Shown here piece by piece: positions 8,229 to 17,161 of a stretch of DNA of 64,000 bases (positions are counted from its first letter, which is position 1; every line of letters starts with the position of its first letter). The notes under the pieces were generated by a model. The model was given only the letters and a program-made list of their open reading frames with translations, was not told the DNA's origin and did no database searches. The position numbers and the translations under genes were made by a program. Source of the stretch: Streptomyces liangshanensis (GTDB lineage: Bacteria > Actinomycetota > Actinomycetes > Streptomycetales > Streptomycetaceae); the NCBI RefSeq assembly GCF_011694815.1, contig NZ_CP050177.1, positions 7,013,501 through 7,077,500 of the forward strand, in the 5' to 3' direction.

Positions 8229-9851
8229 CTAGAAGTTCACGATATTGGTGACGGCGCCCGGTGCGGGTGCGCCGCCGGGGACGGGGGCGGCCAGCGCCTG
8301 GTCCCAGTACGAGACGGAGTACTGGCCCGCCCCGGCGGCGGCCTGGCTGGCCGCCTGGGTCACCTGGAGGCTGATGTCGCCCGCGTGCCCGCCGGGACCC
8401 CCGTTGTCCCCGGCGATCCTGCCCTTCTGCGGGTGTCCCTGCTGCGGCACGGCGGGCACCCCCGGGCCCGGGGAGTAGGGCACCTCGAGGCGGGCGTGGC
8501 GGCAGTTGGTGAGGTAGAAGGCGGCGACCGAGACGGCGGCCTGGAGACGGGCGGTGGTCTGGCCGTGCGGGTGGGGGTACAGGTTGGCGCCGCACGAGAT
8601 GATCGGTGTCACCGGGGTGGCGGAGTTGAGGAACGCCTGCGGCACCAACGGGTTGCTGGTCGCCGTGCTGGCCCCGTGGTGGCCGCAGGTGTAGGCGGCG
8701 ATCCTGGTCGGCGCCGGGGCCGTGGCGCCCCCGCCGGCGGCGGTCGGCAGCGGATGGGTCGTCAGTGCCGCGCCGAGCGCGTCCTCGCCGTCGTGGGGGA
8801 GGTCGCCGCACGTCATGAACGCGAAGTTGTTGAAGCGCACCACGACGCCGATGCTGGCGTTGTTGCTCGGGGTGTCGGCGTTGACCGCCGCCGAGGGGTT
8901 GGGACCTTGCCAGGCGCGTCTCCGGCCGGAGACCATCACGGCGACCGGCGCCGTCGCCGCGTTGGCGGGCGCCCCGCCGGCCCAGAGCAACTCGGTGCCC
9001 AGGGCCGGGAAGCCGTACGGCCGGGCGACGAACCCGGGCGCTGTCACCCTCGTGCCGGCGACCGTCTCGACGGCGCCGGCCAGGGCCAGGGGCCACCAGG
9101 GAGACGCGGCCGGGAGGTTGCCGATGTCGATGACCCGGGTGTTCCGGAAGAGCCCCTCGGTGCTCACCATCGGTATCTGTGCCGTTGCGCACAGCATCCA
9201 GGTCAACGCCTCCGCGGCCTTCGCCGTGATCCCGGCCTGGGGCAGCGCCAGCCACTGACCGGCGGTGACCGCCACGGCGTGCGCGTAGTTGAGCCGTTGT
9301 TGGACGGTGCGGGCCAGGGTCGCCCCCAGGGGCATACCCGTGCTGATCCATCCGTTGATGGCGTCCTCGGTCTCGTTCATGGCGAAGCCCGCCCGCACCA
9401 CGTCGTTGGCCATCGGGGGGACGGAGAGGAGCATGAGATTGACGATCGAGTTGATCCTCGGCACATCGGTTGCCGGGACGCCGCGCAGGAGCGCTATGGC
9501 CGCCGCCGCGGCGGCGACGTGGAAATCACTCGTACTGGCGGCGTGCGGCACAGCCGCCGCCACGGCCGCCGCGGCGACGTAGTCCGCGAGCTGCCAGGCG
9601 TTGTCGGCGCGCAGGAGGCCGATGAGGCCGCCCAGGTGGTCCACGTCGTAGTTGGTGGAGATCATGACGTCGACGCGGTCGACCCCCGCCGCCGCGATGC
9701 CGCGCCGGATGTCGGGCGCGGACTGCTGGTGGCCGCCGTCGATCAGCAGCGTTCGTGTGGCGCCGGCGCCCGCGGCCGCGTCGGAGGCCACGACCAGGAC
9801 GCTCTGTCCCTGGCCCACGTCCAGGACGTGTATGTCGAGCTGCCAGGCCAT
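8229..9851 (-). CDS. ComEC-like metallo-beta-lactamase-fold protein with altered metal motif
   Basis: 540 aa. The ATG overlaps the upstream TGA (TGATG). The opening residues LDIHVLDVGQGQSVLV and the following LIDGG are typical of the MBL domain of ComEC/Rec2-like proteins. The metal motif, normally T/S-H-x-D-x-D-H, reads STNYDVDH at residues 65-72, so the first histidine is asparagine. Later HHGAS and YPHPHG segments match the other metal-binding loops. There are no transmembrane helices, unlike full ComEC. The family members usually hydrolyse phosphodiesters, but with one ligand missing the activity is uncertain: it could bind a single metal or act non-catalytically. Operon context points to work with the tail-fibre-like and DUF6603 proteins. 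Confidence 0.8.
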   Translation of the reverse strand: MAWQLDIHVLDVGQGQSVLVVASDAAAGAGATRTLLIDGGHQQSAPDIRRGIAAAGVDRVDVMISTNYDVDHLGGLIGLLRADNAWQLADYVAAAAVAAAVPHAASTSDFHVAAAAAAIALLRGVPATDVPRINSIVNLMLLSVPPMANDVVRAGFAMNETEDAINGWISTGMPLGATLARTVQQRLNYAHAVAVTAGQWLALPQAGITAKAAEALTWMLCATAQIPMVSTEGLFRNTRVIDIGNLPAASPWWPLALAGAVETVAGTRVTAPGFVARPYGFPALGTELLWAGGAPANAATAPVAVMVSGRRRAWQGPNPSAAVNADTPSNNASIGVVVRFNNFAFMTCGDLPHDGEDALGAALTTHPLPTAAGGGATAPAPTRIAAYTCGHHGASTATSNPLVPQAFLNSATPVTPIISCGANLYPHPHGQTTARLQAAVSVAAFYLTNCRHARLEVPYSPGPGVPAVPQQGHPQKGRIAGDNGGPGGHAGDISLQVTQAASQAAAGAGQYSVSYWDQALAAPVPGGAPAPGAVTNIVNF

Positions 9852-12184
9852 CAGGTGACCTCCCGCAGCTGCCACACACGGAAGTGCGGGATCGTCGGGT
9901 CGGTGGGACTGAGCGCGGAGGTGTAGACCGAGCGGCGGCCCGCGCCGTCGTTGATGTCGGAGGAGAACAGGTACTCGTTGCGGTCGGGGTTGAACACCTT
10001 GAGCGTCAGGGTGCCCGCGGCCAGTCTCTTCAGGATGCGGAGTTCCGCCTCGCCGATGGTGACACCACCGATGGTGAGGGCCGGGGTGACCACCTCGGCC
10101 GCGGTGACCCTGGCGGCCGACAGCCCGGAGAGCGTGTCGAGCCCGGGTTCGCCGGTCTTGAGGTGGAAGCCGTCGGCGCGGGCCTCGATGCGGTGCCGCC
10201 ACCCGCCCTCGCGGGTGAAGAGGATGGTCGGGGCGCCGTTGGCCGGACCGGTGGCGCCCTGGCGGACATCGATCTGCACCGCGTCACCGGACAGGACGGT
10301 CAGCCGGGAGGACGGGGTGGTGGTGCCGATGCCGACGTGGTTGCCGAGCGGGTTCAGTGCCAGCGGGCGCTGGCCGTGGCCCTGGATCCACGTGTAGTCG
10401 CCGTGGTAGCCGAGACGCAGATTGGTTCCCGTGATCGGGCCGAGGACAAGGGTGCCCGCGCCCGCGTTGTTGCTGATGTTGCCCGGGTCGAGGATGTGCA
10501 GCCGGGCCTTGGGATCGCGGGTGCCGATGCCGACGGAGGTCTGCGAGAACAGCAGAGGGGCCTTGCGCACCGTGGCGGTGAACGACCCGTCGACGTAGTC
10601 GGGCAGGTTGACCAGGTCGACGTAGACGTTGGCCACGCCCAGCGACGGCGGTGCGATCACCCCGGTCAGCAACAGGTCGAGGCGGCCACCCGGCTCCAGT
10701 TGGGTGGAGGTCACCGGGCGCAGCCGCCACTGCACGCGCTCGCCGGGGAAGGAGCGTGCGGGCGCCTCCCACGTGCTGGAGGGCACCGGGAGCCCCAGCG
10801 CGGCGCCGTCCTTGGCGGCTCCGGTGACCAGGGCCCACTCCCGGACCTCGTTCGCCTCCTGCACCTCGAAGGAGACGACGATCGTGGTGGCGTCCGTTCC
10901 CGTACCGTCGCCGTCCGCCGCTGGGGTGGCTTCGTCCAGGCCGCGGAGACGGACGGGGACGTCGCGGGAGGTGTTGGCGATGCGCAGCCGCAGCGTGTTG
11001 GCGGTGGCGCCGTCGCTGAGGACGCTGTCGCCGTCCACGAAGTCGACGTGCAGGGGCAGTTCCTTGCGCCCGCGGTGGTTGACCAGCTCCAGGGCCTGGA
11101 GCCGGGTGCCGGTGAGTTCCTGCGGGTCGCCCAGGTAGGCGAGGCGTCGGTACGCCAGCTCGACGCGGGTGCCGCGGGTGCCGCCGCCCCCGTCGCCGTT
11201 GAGGCCGAGGAGCGTGACGGTGAGCGAGCCGCCGGGGCGGATCGAGGGCGGCTGCTCGCCGGTGAGGAGGAGGTAGATCGTGTCGGTGCCGGCGCTCATG
11301 GACCAGCCGGCGGTCTCGGTGCGGGGCACGGATCCGCCGGACAGGACGCCCGCCCTGAACCGCAGGGCGAAGTGGTGGTTGTCCGGGCCCGCCTCGCCGC
11401 CCGACGGTGTCGGTACGACCTCGTCGCGCGAGGCGTTGGTCAGCCGTACCGTCATCGGGTGGTCGCCGGGGGCGTCGTCGATGAACAGGACGGGGTGCTC
11501 GTCCTCGTTGAGCAGTTCGAACCCGATGGGGTACGTGCGTACGAACGCCGACAGCTCGGCCTCGTCCTCCGCCATGTCCAGCCGGATCTCCTCCGGCGTC
11601 AGCACACCGCCGTACACGCGTACGTGCGCGACTCGGCCGGCCAGGTGGCCGGTGCCGGACAGTCCGCGGCCCACGATCAGCGCGGGGGTGTCCTCGCCGG
11701 GGACCGGCTTGTCCGGGCGGGGTATGCGCGTGACGGGCTCGCCGCCGACGTGGACCGTCAGCTCGTCGTCGCCCGCGGTGACCGCGATGTGCTGCCACCG
11801 GCCCGGCAGGACCGTGCCCGCCGGAGCGGCGCTCGCCTCGGTGCCGTCGGGGAGCACGTGCCTCAGGCTGCCGTCGGCCCTCAGGACGAGCGCCGGGCCG
11901 GCGAACGGGAGGACGGCCAGGGTCCTGCCGTCGTTGGCCGGGGGGTCGGCGTCGACCCACAGCTCCAGTGTGTGGACGCCGGGCAGCGGCCCGGCGGCGG
12001 CGGGCAGGACCACGGCGTCCGCGTCGCCGTCCAGGGTCAGGCAGCTGCCGAACAGCTCGTCGGGCACGTTCTTCGGATCGCCCTCCGCCGCCCCGTTCAG
12101 GCGGTTGCCGGAGGAGTCGGGGACACCGGCGTTCTCGACCAACTCGTCCAGGTGCCAGTGCAGCAGCGGCCCCGCCGTCGTCAT
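9851..12184 (-). CDS. LamG plus tail-fibre-like protein
   Basis: 777 aa; its ATG overlaps the stop of the 67-aa gene (ATGA). Residues 1 to about 210 form a concanavalin/LamG-like domain (LLHWHLDELVENAG, DSSGNRLNG, GRWQHIAV, GRVAHVRVYGGVLTPEEI). A beta-rich middle follows, then repeated SVGIGT...PKARLHI and HVGIGTTTPSSRLTV modules near residues 555-640. Such repeats are well known in phage tail fibres and surface adhesins. The last 140 residues look like a helical and beta knob (ELRILKRLAAGTLTLKVF). No signal peptide or endosialidase chaperone motif is seen. Likely a ligand-binding fibre or adhesin component; whether it is exported is unknown. Confidence 0.8.
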   Translation of the reverse strand: MTTAGPLLHWHLDELVENAGVPDSSGNRLNGAAEGDPKNVPDELFGSCLTLDGDADAVVLPAAAGPLPGVHTLELWVDADPPANDGRTLAVLPFAGPALVLRADGSLRHVLPDGTEASAAPAGTVLPGRWQHIAVTAGDDELTVHVGGEPVTRIPRPDKPVPGEDTPALIVGRGLSGTGHLAGRVAHVRVYGGVLTPEEIRLDMAEDEAELSAFVRTYPIGFELLNEDEHPVLFIDDAPGDHPMTVRLTNASRDEVVPTPSGGEAGPDNHHFALRFRAGVLSGGSVPRTETAGWSMSAGTDTIYLLLTGEQPPSIRPGGSLTVTLLGLNGDGGGGTRGTRVELAYRRLAYLGDPQELTGTRLQALELVNHRGRKELPLHVDFVDGDSVLSDGATANTLRLRIANTSRDVPVRLRGLDEATPAADGDGTGTDATTIVVSFEVQEANEVREWALVTGAAKDGAALGLPVPSSTWEAPARSFPGERVQWRLRPVTSTQLEPGGRLDLLLTGVIAPPSLGVANVYVDLVNLPDYVDGSFTATVRKAPLLFSQTSVGIGTRDPKARLHILDPGNISNNAGAGTLVLGPITGTNLRLGYHGDYTWIQGHGQRPLALNPLGNHVGIGTTTPSSRLTVLSGDAVQIDVRQGATGPANGAPTILFTREGGWRHRIEARADGFHLKTGEPGLDTLSGLSAARVTAAEVVTPALTIGGVTIGEAELRILKRLAAGTLTLKVFNPDRNEYLFSSDINDGAGRRSVYTSALSPTDPTIPHFRVWQLREVT

Positions 12185-12384
12185 GCGAGGCTCCCTCGGG
12201 TGTCGTGACCCGCTCCGGCGGGTGCGAGTTGGGTCCGCGCCTCCTCCTGGATGCGGTCGATGAACCGGTACACCCGCGCGTACGGGAGCTGACCGAGCGC
12301 CTCCAGTACGAGGTTGGCCTCGTCGAGGGTGAGCTCCAGGGTGAGCGAGGGGGAGGGTGGGGAGACGGTGTCGGGCTGCGTCAT
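12181..12384 (-). CDS. Small conserved protein between the giant genes
   Basis: 67 aa from an ATG with AAGGA five bases upstream. After a Pro/Ser-rich start comes an amphipathic two-helix segment, LTLDEANLVLEALGQLPYAR followed by VYRFIDRIQEEARTQL. The pattern EAN-LVLE-LGQLPYARV-IQ is one I associate with short conserved proteins or C-terminal domains of unknown function. It ends in the ATGA overlap with the LamG gene and begins 8 bp after the 1267-aa gene. It may be an adaptor or oligomerisation peptide for the neighbouring large proteins. Confidence 0.8.
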   Translation of the reverse strand: MTQPDTVSPPSPSLTLELTLDEANLVLEALGQLPYARVYRFIDRIQEEARTQLAPAGAGHDTRGSLA

Positions 12385-12392
12385 CCTGGTCC

Positions 12393-15300
12393 TTACTGTG
12401 ACGGTGCGGCGGGCGGGCCGGCGGTCGTGGACGTAGTTGTCGAAGGGGCCGTCGAAGAGGCCGTCGAGGGGACCGTCGACGGGGGCAGCGGACGCAGCGT
12501 CAGCCAGCCCTCGCGGGCGGTCGGCCGGTCGGGGAAACGCGCCTCCGGCAGGGCCTCGGCCACCCCGGGCCGGTCCAGCAGCGCGGTCAGCGGCGCGACG
12601 GCGTCCTGCGGCAGGTCCGCCGTCCCCGGCTCGGCCCGCGTCTCGGCCGGAGCGACGGTGGCGGTGTCGCTGTCGAGCGGGGTGATCCAGCCCAGCCGTA
12701 CCAGCGCGGCCCACACGTCCCCGGTCCCGGGTACGCCGGCCACCGCCGCCAGCACGTCGGCACGCCGTACGGTCGGCGTCGTGGAGGTCTCGGTCCAGCC
12801 GGTGGGTGTGGCCTCGGTCCACGACCACAGGAACCCCGGCTCCTGCGGCAGGGGCAGCCCGACCGACTCCGCGTCCGTCAGCACGGGCGCGTTGAGGGAC
12901 CACGTCTCCATCCGCTCCAGCGCCGCGCGGTAGTGCGCCTCCGGCAGGCTGATCGACTTCGCCGGCAGCGCCCCGCAGCAGGCGTGCACCGCGCCGCGCG
13001 GGTCCACCAGCAGGGTCAGGCACTGCGGCGGCGCGTCGACGGTCCGTTCGAGCGGGGGCGCGGTCAGCGGTGAGAGCGGCGGCCCCGCGGGCAGCTTGCC
13101 CGGCGCCGGCTCGCACCAGTAGGCGGCCACCGCGTCGCCGAGCCTGCCGTGGTCGCCCACCCGGACCGGGAACCGGGTCCGGGTGAACCCGTCGGTCTCG
13201 TGCGCGCCGCGCCGCAGGTCCTGACGGAAGACGTTCCAGTCCTGGTGCGCGGCCGGCAGCCCCATCAGCTCCAGCCCCACCGCCGCCCGTACGACGGCCA
13301 CGGGGCGGCTGACCAGCAACGCCCGGGACCGGTGCAGGGCGTAGTCCTCCGGTTCGATCGAGGCGAGCGCGTCGTCGAGGGTGCCCAGGAGGTCGCGGAC
13401 GCCGTCGGCGCCCAGGTCGCGCAGGTGCCGGACGACGGTGCGCAGGCGGAGGTTGGGGATCTCGTCCACGGCCGTGGCGGGGCGCCCCGGCGCCGGGTGC
13501 CACTGCGCACGATCGGCGTCGGCGAGGTCCGGCAGGGCCAGCAGGGTGCCCAGCCCCCGGCCGTCGGCGGCGTGCACGGCGAGGCCGCCGTCCAGGCGGT
13601 TGGGCAGTATCCAGCCGCAGACCGGGGAGGTGGACGGCACCGCGTTGGTCTCGCGCAGCACGTCGTCCGCGTCGCCGCCGGCGTCGAGCCACCGCAGCGA
13701 CAGCCGGGCGGGCTGCGTCAGGCGGGGCGGCAGGGCGACCCAGTCGGGGTGGTCCGGCACCCGCAGTCGCGTGGTCGTACGTACCCGGTCCTCGTCCAGG
13801 GCGATGTCGCGGACCTGGCCGAACGTGTCGACGATGCGGAGCCGCAGGAGCTTGAGCGCGCCCGCCCGGACGGGGTTGAACCCGCTCAGCGGCTGCGGGG
13901 ACAGCCGGGTCGCGTCGCCCACGACGGCGTCGACCAGCCGGGCCAGCTCCTGGCCCCCGGGGAAGCCGAGCGGGTCGGCGACGGGAAGCTGGCGGATGAG
14001 CCTGCGCATGAGCAGCGCGTCGTTGAACCCGCCGAGGGACTGCGCGAGGTTGGCCCGCTCGTGCACGGCCAGGTGGCGCTGTGCGTCGACCAGGGTGCGC
14101 AGGCGGGCGTCGTCGCCGTTCTCGCGGTACCAGTCCAGGACGGGAGCGGGGTCGTCGCGGTACTGCTCGGGGGTGACCCGGGCGGCCTCCTCGGCGCCGT
14201 CGTTGCGGGCGAGGAGCAGCGGCTTCTCCAGGTACCGCAGGATCCGCGCGGACAGCACCGGGCGGGCCGCGGGCGACAGCACGGTGCTGCCTGTGTAGAC
14301 GTTGGCGGCGTTGACGAACGCGGCGCGGCCCGGCACCGGGACCAGTTCCACCTCGCCGCCGTCGAGGGTGTGCGAGCCGGTGAGGTAGTCGGCGGCGTAG
14401 TCGCGGCCGGTACCGGGGTCCGCGGCGACGTTGCCGCCCCGGGCGACGGGGAAGAACTCGACCTGCCAGTGCAGGAACAGCGGGTGCCACGGCGGCCGTT
14501 CCCACGTCCTCGGGCCGACGGCGTCCAGCACCGCGCCCCTCAGGGCACGCAGCGCGTCGGGGCCGTCCAGGGCGAGCGCCGCGTCCTCGGCCCGTACCAG
14601 GGCGCAGTCCAGGAGGCCCGCCGGATCGAGCGAGTCGCCCCGGCCGTACCGCTCGGACGGCGTGGCCGCCGCTCCGCTCAGCAGGACGACGGGCTCCAGC
14701 GGCTCGTAGTAGCTCGGCCCGGGGACGCGGGCCGGCTCGTACAGGTCGTCGTCGAGGGCGGCGGTGAGCGCGGTCTCCGCCTCCCGGACGGCGTCGGCGA
14801 GGGTGGTCCCCACGGCGGCCTGCCGCCGCTGGATCCGCGCCGCCTGCCGCCGCAGGTGGAACGCGGCGAGGTCGGGGGAGGGGTAGCTGTCCGGCCGGCT
14901 CTCGGGCGGGTACACGCACAGCAGGTAGCGGCACCAGTCGGCGAAGAGTTCCTCGCGCATTCCGGTGAGGTCGCGCACGGCCCGGTCGTAGGCGCCCTGG
15001 GCGCCGTTGAGCGTGTCGAGCAGGTCACCGACGCGATGCGCCAGCCCGGCCAGCCCCGGCGGGTCGTCCTGCGCGCTCGCCGCCGGCCGGTCCTTGGGCC
15101 GTACCGTCCACACCTGCCCGGAGGGCAGGGTGCGGAAGGTGCCCGCGTGCCGCGCCTCCGCGAGCTTCGCCCCGACGTCCAGCGGCGCGGACTCCAGGTC
15201 GTCGGCGAAGGCGAGCGCCTCCAGCAGATTCTCCAGACCGTCCCGGCTCGCCCCCGGGAGCACGTCGCCGAGGTGCGCGGCCAGCGCCTCGGTGGGGGTG

Positions 15301-16196
15301 CTGCCCACGCAGACGGTCACGGGCTCGTCGGCGTCCGCCTCCGCGCCGGCCGCACGGTCCGGGGCGAAGTCGAGCCGCCCCACGCAGACCGTGCGGTCGG
15401 GAGCGGAATCCGTGTCGTCGCCCGCAGCGTCCCAGCCGAGCCCGTCGCGCAGCACCCGCGGCCACGGGACGTCCGATTCGCTGCCCGCGCGGTCCAGTTC
15501 GGCGACGGCCGCGTCGTGCGCGAGGTCGGCGTACCAGCCGACGACGTCGTACCGCAGGTCCGCCGCGGGCCCGCCCGCCGGCTCCGGGTCGTGGAGGCCG
15601 AAGACGCTGTGGCAGTGCGGGTAGAACGTGGCGAAGGCCGGCTCCCCGTACCCGGTGGCCGTCAGGCGGCGCAGGTACGGAGCGTCCCCGCCGCCGTCCG
15701 CGTACGGCTCCCACACGTGCAGCGGCACGCGGCGGCCGAGCCGCCGGAAGGGCGGACTCGCGGGGCCCGGCACCTCGCCCTCGATGTAGGGGTACGGAAC
15801 GCCGCCGGTGTCGCCGGTCGCGCAGTAGTCGCTCTCCACGACCCACTGACGCTCGACGGCACCGCCCCGGCTGCGCGTGACCAGCCACCGGTTCGGCACG
15901 GCGGGGGCGAGCGGGGCGCCCGTACGCTCGTCGGCGCGGCGGTGGTCGAGACCGGTCAGCGCGGACGGCAGCGCCCAGTGCAGGTGCACGCCCGCCCGCA
16001 GCCGGAACGTCTGGTCCTGGAACGGCACCGACAGCAACGCCTCACCGAGGTACGGCACGTCCGCGCCGTGGTCCCGTCCGTCCGCCGGGTGCACGTGCGG
16101 CAGGCCGGCGAAGTCCACGGCCGGCGCGGTGACATCACGGTCCCGGTCCAGCACCAGGGCGTCCAGATGAACCGGAACCACCAGCACTGCACCCAT
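12393..16196 (-). CDS. 1267-aa conserved hypothetical protein, first gene of the giant-protein operon
   Basis: Starts at ATG 16196; GTG 16226 is an in-frame alternative. There is no signal peptide or transmembrane segment. Conspicuous N-terminal motifs are AGVHLHWALPSALTG and PAVPNRWLVTR around residues 65-105. A helical, probably coiled-coil stretch lies near residues 445-490. A second strongly patterned region has LAQSLGGFNDALLMRRL (about 745-765) and CGWILPNRLDGGLAVHAADG (about 875-895), then CGALPAKSISLP. The C-terminus is a Ser/Thr/Pro-rich tail. I do not recognise a named domain, but the motif density suggests a real, conserved fold. As operon leader it probably forms the core of whatever structure the six genes build. 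Confidence 0.75.
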   Translation of the reverse strand: MGAVLVVPVHLDALVLDRDRDVTAPAVDFAGLPHVHPADGRDHGADVPYLGEALLSVPFQDQTFRLRAGVHLHWALPSALTGLDHRRADERTGAPLAPAVPNRWLVTRSRGGAVERQWVVESDYCATGDTGGVPYPYIEGEVPGPASPPFRRLGRRVPLHVWEPYADGGGDAPYLRRLTATGYGEPAFATFYPHCHSVFGLHDPEPAGGPAADLRYDVVGWYADLAHDAAVAELDRAGSESDVPWPRVLRDGLGWDAAGDDTDSAPDRTVCVGRLDFAPDRAAGAEADADEPVTVCVGSTPTEALAAHLGDVLPGASRDGLENLLEALAFADDLESAPLDVGAKLAEARHAGTFRTLPSGQVWTVRPKDRPAASAQDDPPGLAGLAHRVGDLLDTLNGAQGAYDRAVRDLTGMREELFADWCRYLLCVYPPESRPDSYPSPDLAAFHLRRQAARIQRRQAAVGTTLADAVREAETALTAALDDDLYEPARVPGPSYYEPLEPVVLLSGAAATPSERYGRGDSLDPAGLLDCALVRAEDAALALDGPDALRALRGAVLDAVGPRTWERPPWHPLFLHWQVEFFPVARGGNVAADPGTGRDYAADYLTGSHTLDGGEVELVPVPGRAAFVNAANVYTGSTVLSPAARPVLSARILRYLEKPLLLARNDGAEEAARVTPEQYRDDPAPVLDWYRENGDDARLRTLVDAQRHLAVHERANLAQSLGGFNDALLMRRLIRQLPVADPLGFPGGQELARLVDAVVGDATRLSPQPLSGFNPVRAGALKLLRLRIVDTFGQVRDIALDEDRVRTTTRLRVPDHPDWVALPPRLTQPARLSLRWLDAGGDADDVLRETNAVPSTSPVCGWILPNRLDGGLAVHAADGRGLGTLLALPDLADADRAQWHPAPGRPATAVDEIPNLRLRTVVRHLRDLGADGVRDLLGTLDDALASIEPEDYALHRSRALLVSRPVAVVRAAVGLELMGLPAAHQDWNVFRQDLRRGAHETDGFTRTRFPVRVGDHGRLGDAVAAYWCEPAPGKLPAGPPLSPLTAPPLERTVDAPPQCLTLLVDPRGAVHACCGALPAKSISLPEAHYRAALERMETWSLNAPVLTDAESVGLPLPQEPGFLWSWTEATPTGWTETSTTPTVRRADVLAAVAGVPGTGDVWAALVRLGWITPLDSDTATVAPAETRAEPGTADLPQDAVAPLTALLDRPGVAEALPEARFPDRPTAREGWLTLRPLPPSTVPSTASSTAPSTTTSTTAGPPAAPSQ

Positions 16197-16422
16197 CGAG
16201 CGCCCCCAGGTCGGCCGACGATCCACCCGCCGTGATCAGCACCGAGTATCACCGGCACCACCGCGCCTCACGAGGCAGCAAACAGGCAACTCTCCGGCAT
16301 GTCCCCGACCGACCGGCCAACCCGTCCCGACTGGTCGATGTCCTCCGCGTTTCAGCCACTTTCCACCGGTGCCACAGCCTCCGGCACGAGCGGCGCCACC
16401 GGAACCGGCAGGCGAAGGCCCC

Positions 16423-16440
16423 CCCCGCCAGGGGGCGGGG
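16423..16440. terminator. GC hairpin between the 14-kb operon start and the methyltransferase end
   Basis: CCCCGCC-AGGG-GGCGGGG forms a 7-bp stem in the 273-bp gap 16197-16470. It lies just downstream of the minus-strand methyltransferase stop (16471), where a terminator would protect the operon promoter. No T-tract follows, which is common in Streptomyces. The rest of the gap presumably carries the promoter of the giant-protein operon, though I see no clear -35/-10 pair. Confidence 0.45.
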
Positions 16441-16470
16441 CCGCGGCGTACGGGGGTTGCGTAGTTGTCG

Positions 16471-17046
16471 TTACGGTTTCCTTGTGGCGCGGTGTACGAA
16501 GGCGGGTGGGAGGTTTCCCCAGATCGTTCTTGAGCGCTCCAACCGGTCGAAGCGGGTGGCCAGTTCGGCGGTGAAGTGGCGGGCCGGTGGGGTCCAGGCC
16601 GCGTGCAGGTAGGCGAAGGTGGTGAACCGGCCGCCGGGCGCGAGGACGTGGCTCACCGCGTCCAGGATCCGCGCGCGCCGGTCCTGCGGCATGACCGTCC
16701 AGGGGAGCCCCGAGACCACCACGTCCACCGGTTCGCCGACCACGGCGGCCAACTCGGCCGCCGAGCCCTGGACCACGGTCAGCCGTGGGTCGCGCCGCGT
16801 GGCCGACAACCTGGCGGCGAGCGCCGGGTTGAGCTCGACCGCGACGAGGCGGGCGTCGGGGGCGAGCTGGGCGAGGATCGCGTCCGTGAACACCCCTGTT
16901 CCCGGGCCCAGTTCGACGACGAGCCGGGCCTTGGGCAGGCCGATGCCCCGCGTCATCGTGTACGCCAGCCGTCGTGAACTGGCCGCCACGGCGCCGGTCA
17001 TGAACGGCCGCCTGAGGAACTCTGTGGTGATCGACATGGCGGCCAT
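16471..17046 (-). CDS. SAM-dependent methyltransferase, phospholipid N-methyltransferase-like
   Basis: About 191 aa (ATG 17046; ATG 17037 is three codons in). The SAM-binding motif VVELGPGTGVF lies near residue 45, followed by the acidic loop VAVELNP. The segment SGLPWTVMPQDRRARIL and the late GGRFTTFAYLHA resemble bacterial PmtA-type phospholipid N-methyltransferases and the related rRNA dimethylase fold. It could methylate phosphatidylethanolamine-type headgroups, but substrate assignment is family-based inference; no catalytic residue separates the two groups here. It is divergent from the histidine kinase gene with about 115 bp between the starts. Confidence 0.75.
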   Translation of the reverse strand: MAAMSITTEFLRRPFMTGAVAASSRRLAYTMTRGIGLPKARLVVELGPGTGVFTDAILAQLAPDARLVAVELNPALAARLSATRRDPRLTVVQGSAAELAAVVGEPVDVVVSGLPWTVMPQDRRARILDAVSHVLAPGGRFTTFAYLHAAWTPPARHFTAELATRFDRLERSRTIWGNLPPAFVHRATRKP

Positions 17047-17161
17047 GCTCGAAGCGCCCCCGGTGGCCGCGCGTCGTATCCCGGGCCGGTCCCCGTACGC
17101 CTGCGGGATGACCTCGCGACGCCCTCCAGGACGATGCCGGCGAGCGGGCCCCGGCCGTAGT

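Noticed and set aside
8215..9351. Upstream extension of the DUF6603 gene to 9351
   Set aside because: The extension overlaps the MBL gene on the same strand in a different frame and is compositionally a shadow; GTG 8214 has a good GGAGG site.
2039..16196. Prophage or contractile-injection-system reading of the giant-protein operon
   Set aside because: No sheath, tube, baseplate spike, capsid, portal, terminase or integrase is present; only the fibre-like repeats are phage-like.
1520..16235. Very long open frames on the plus strand opposite the giant-protein operon
   Set aside because: They encode low-complexity Arg/Gly/Pro/Ala-rich products, lack ribosome sites and mirror the GC-biased third positions of the minus-strand genes.
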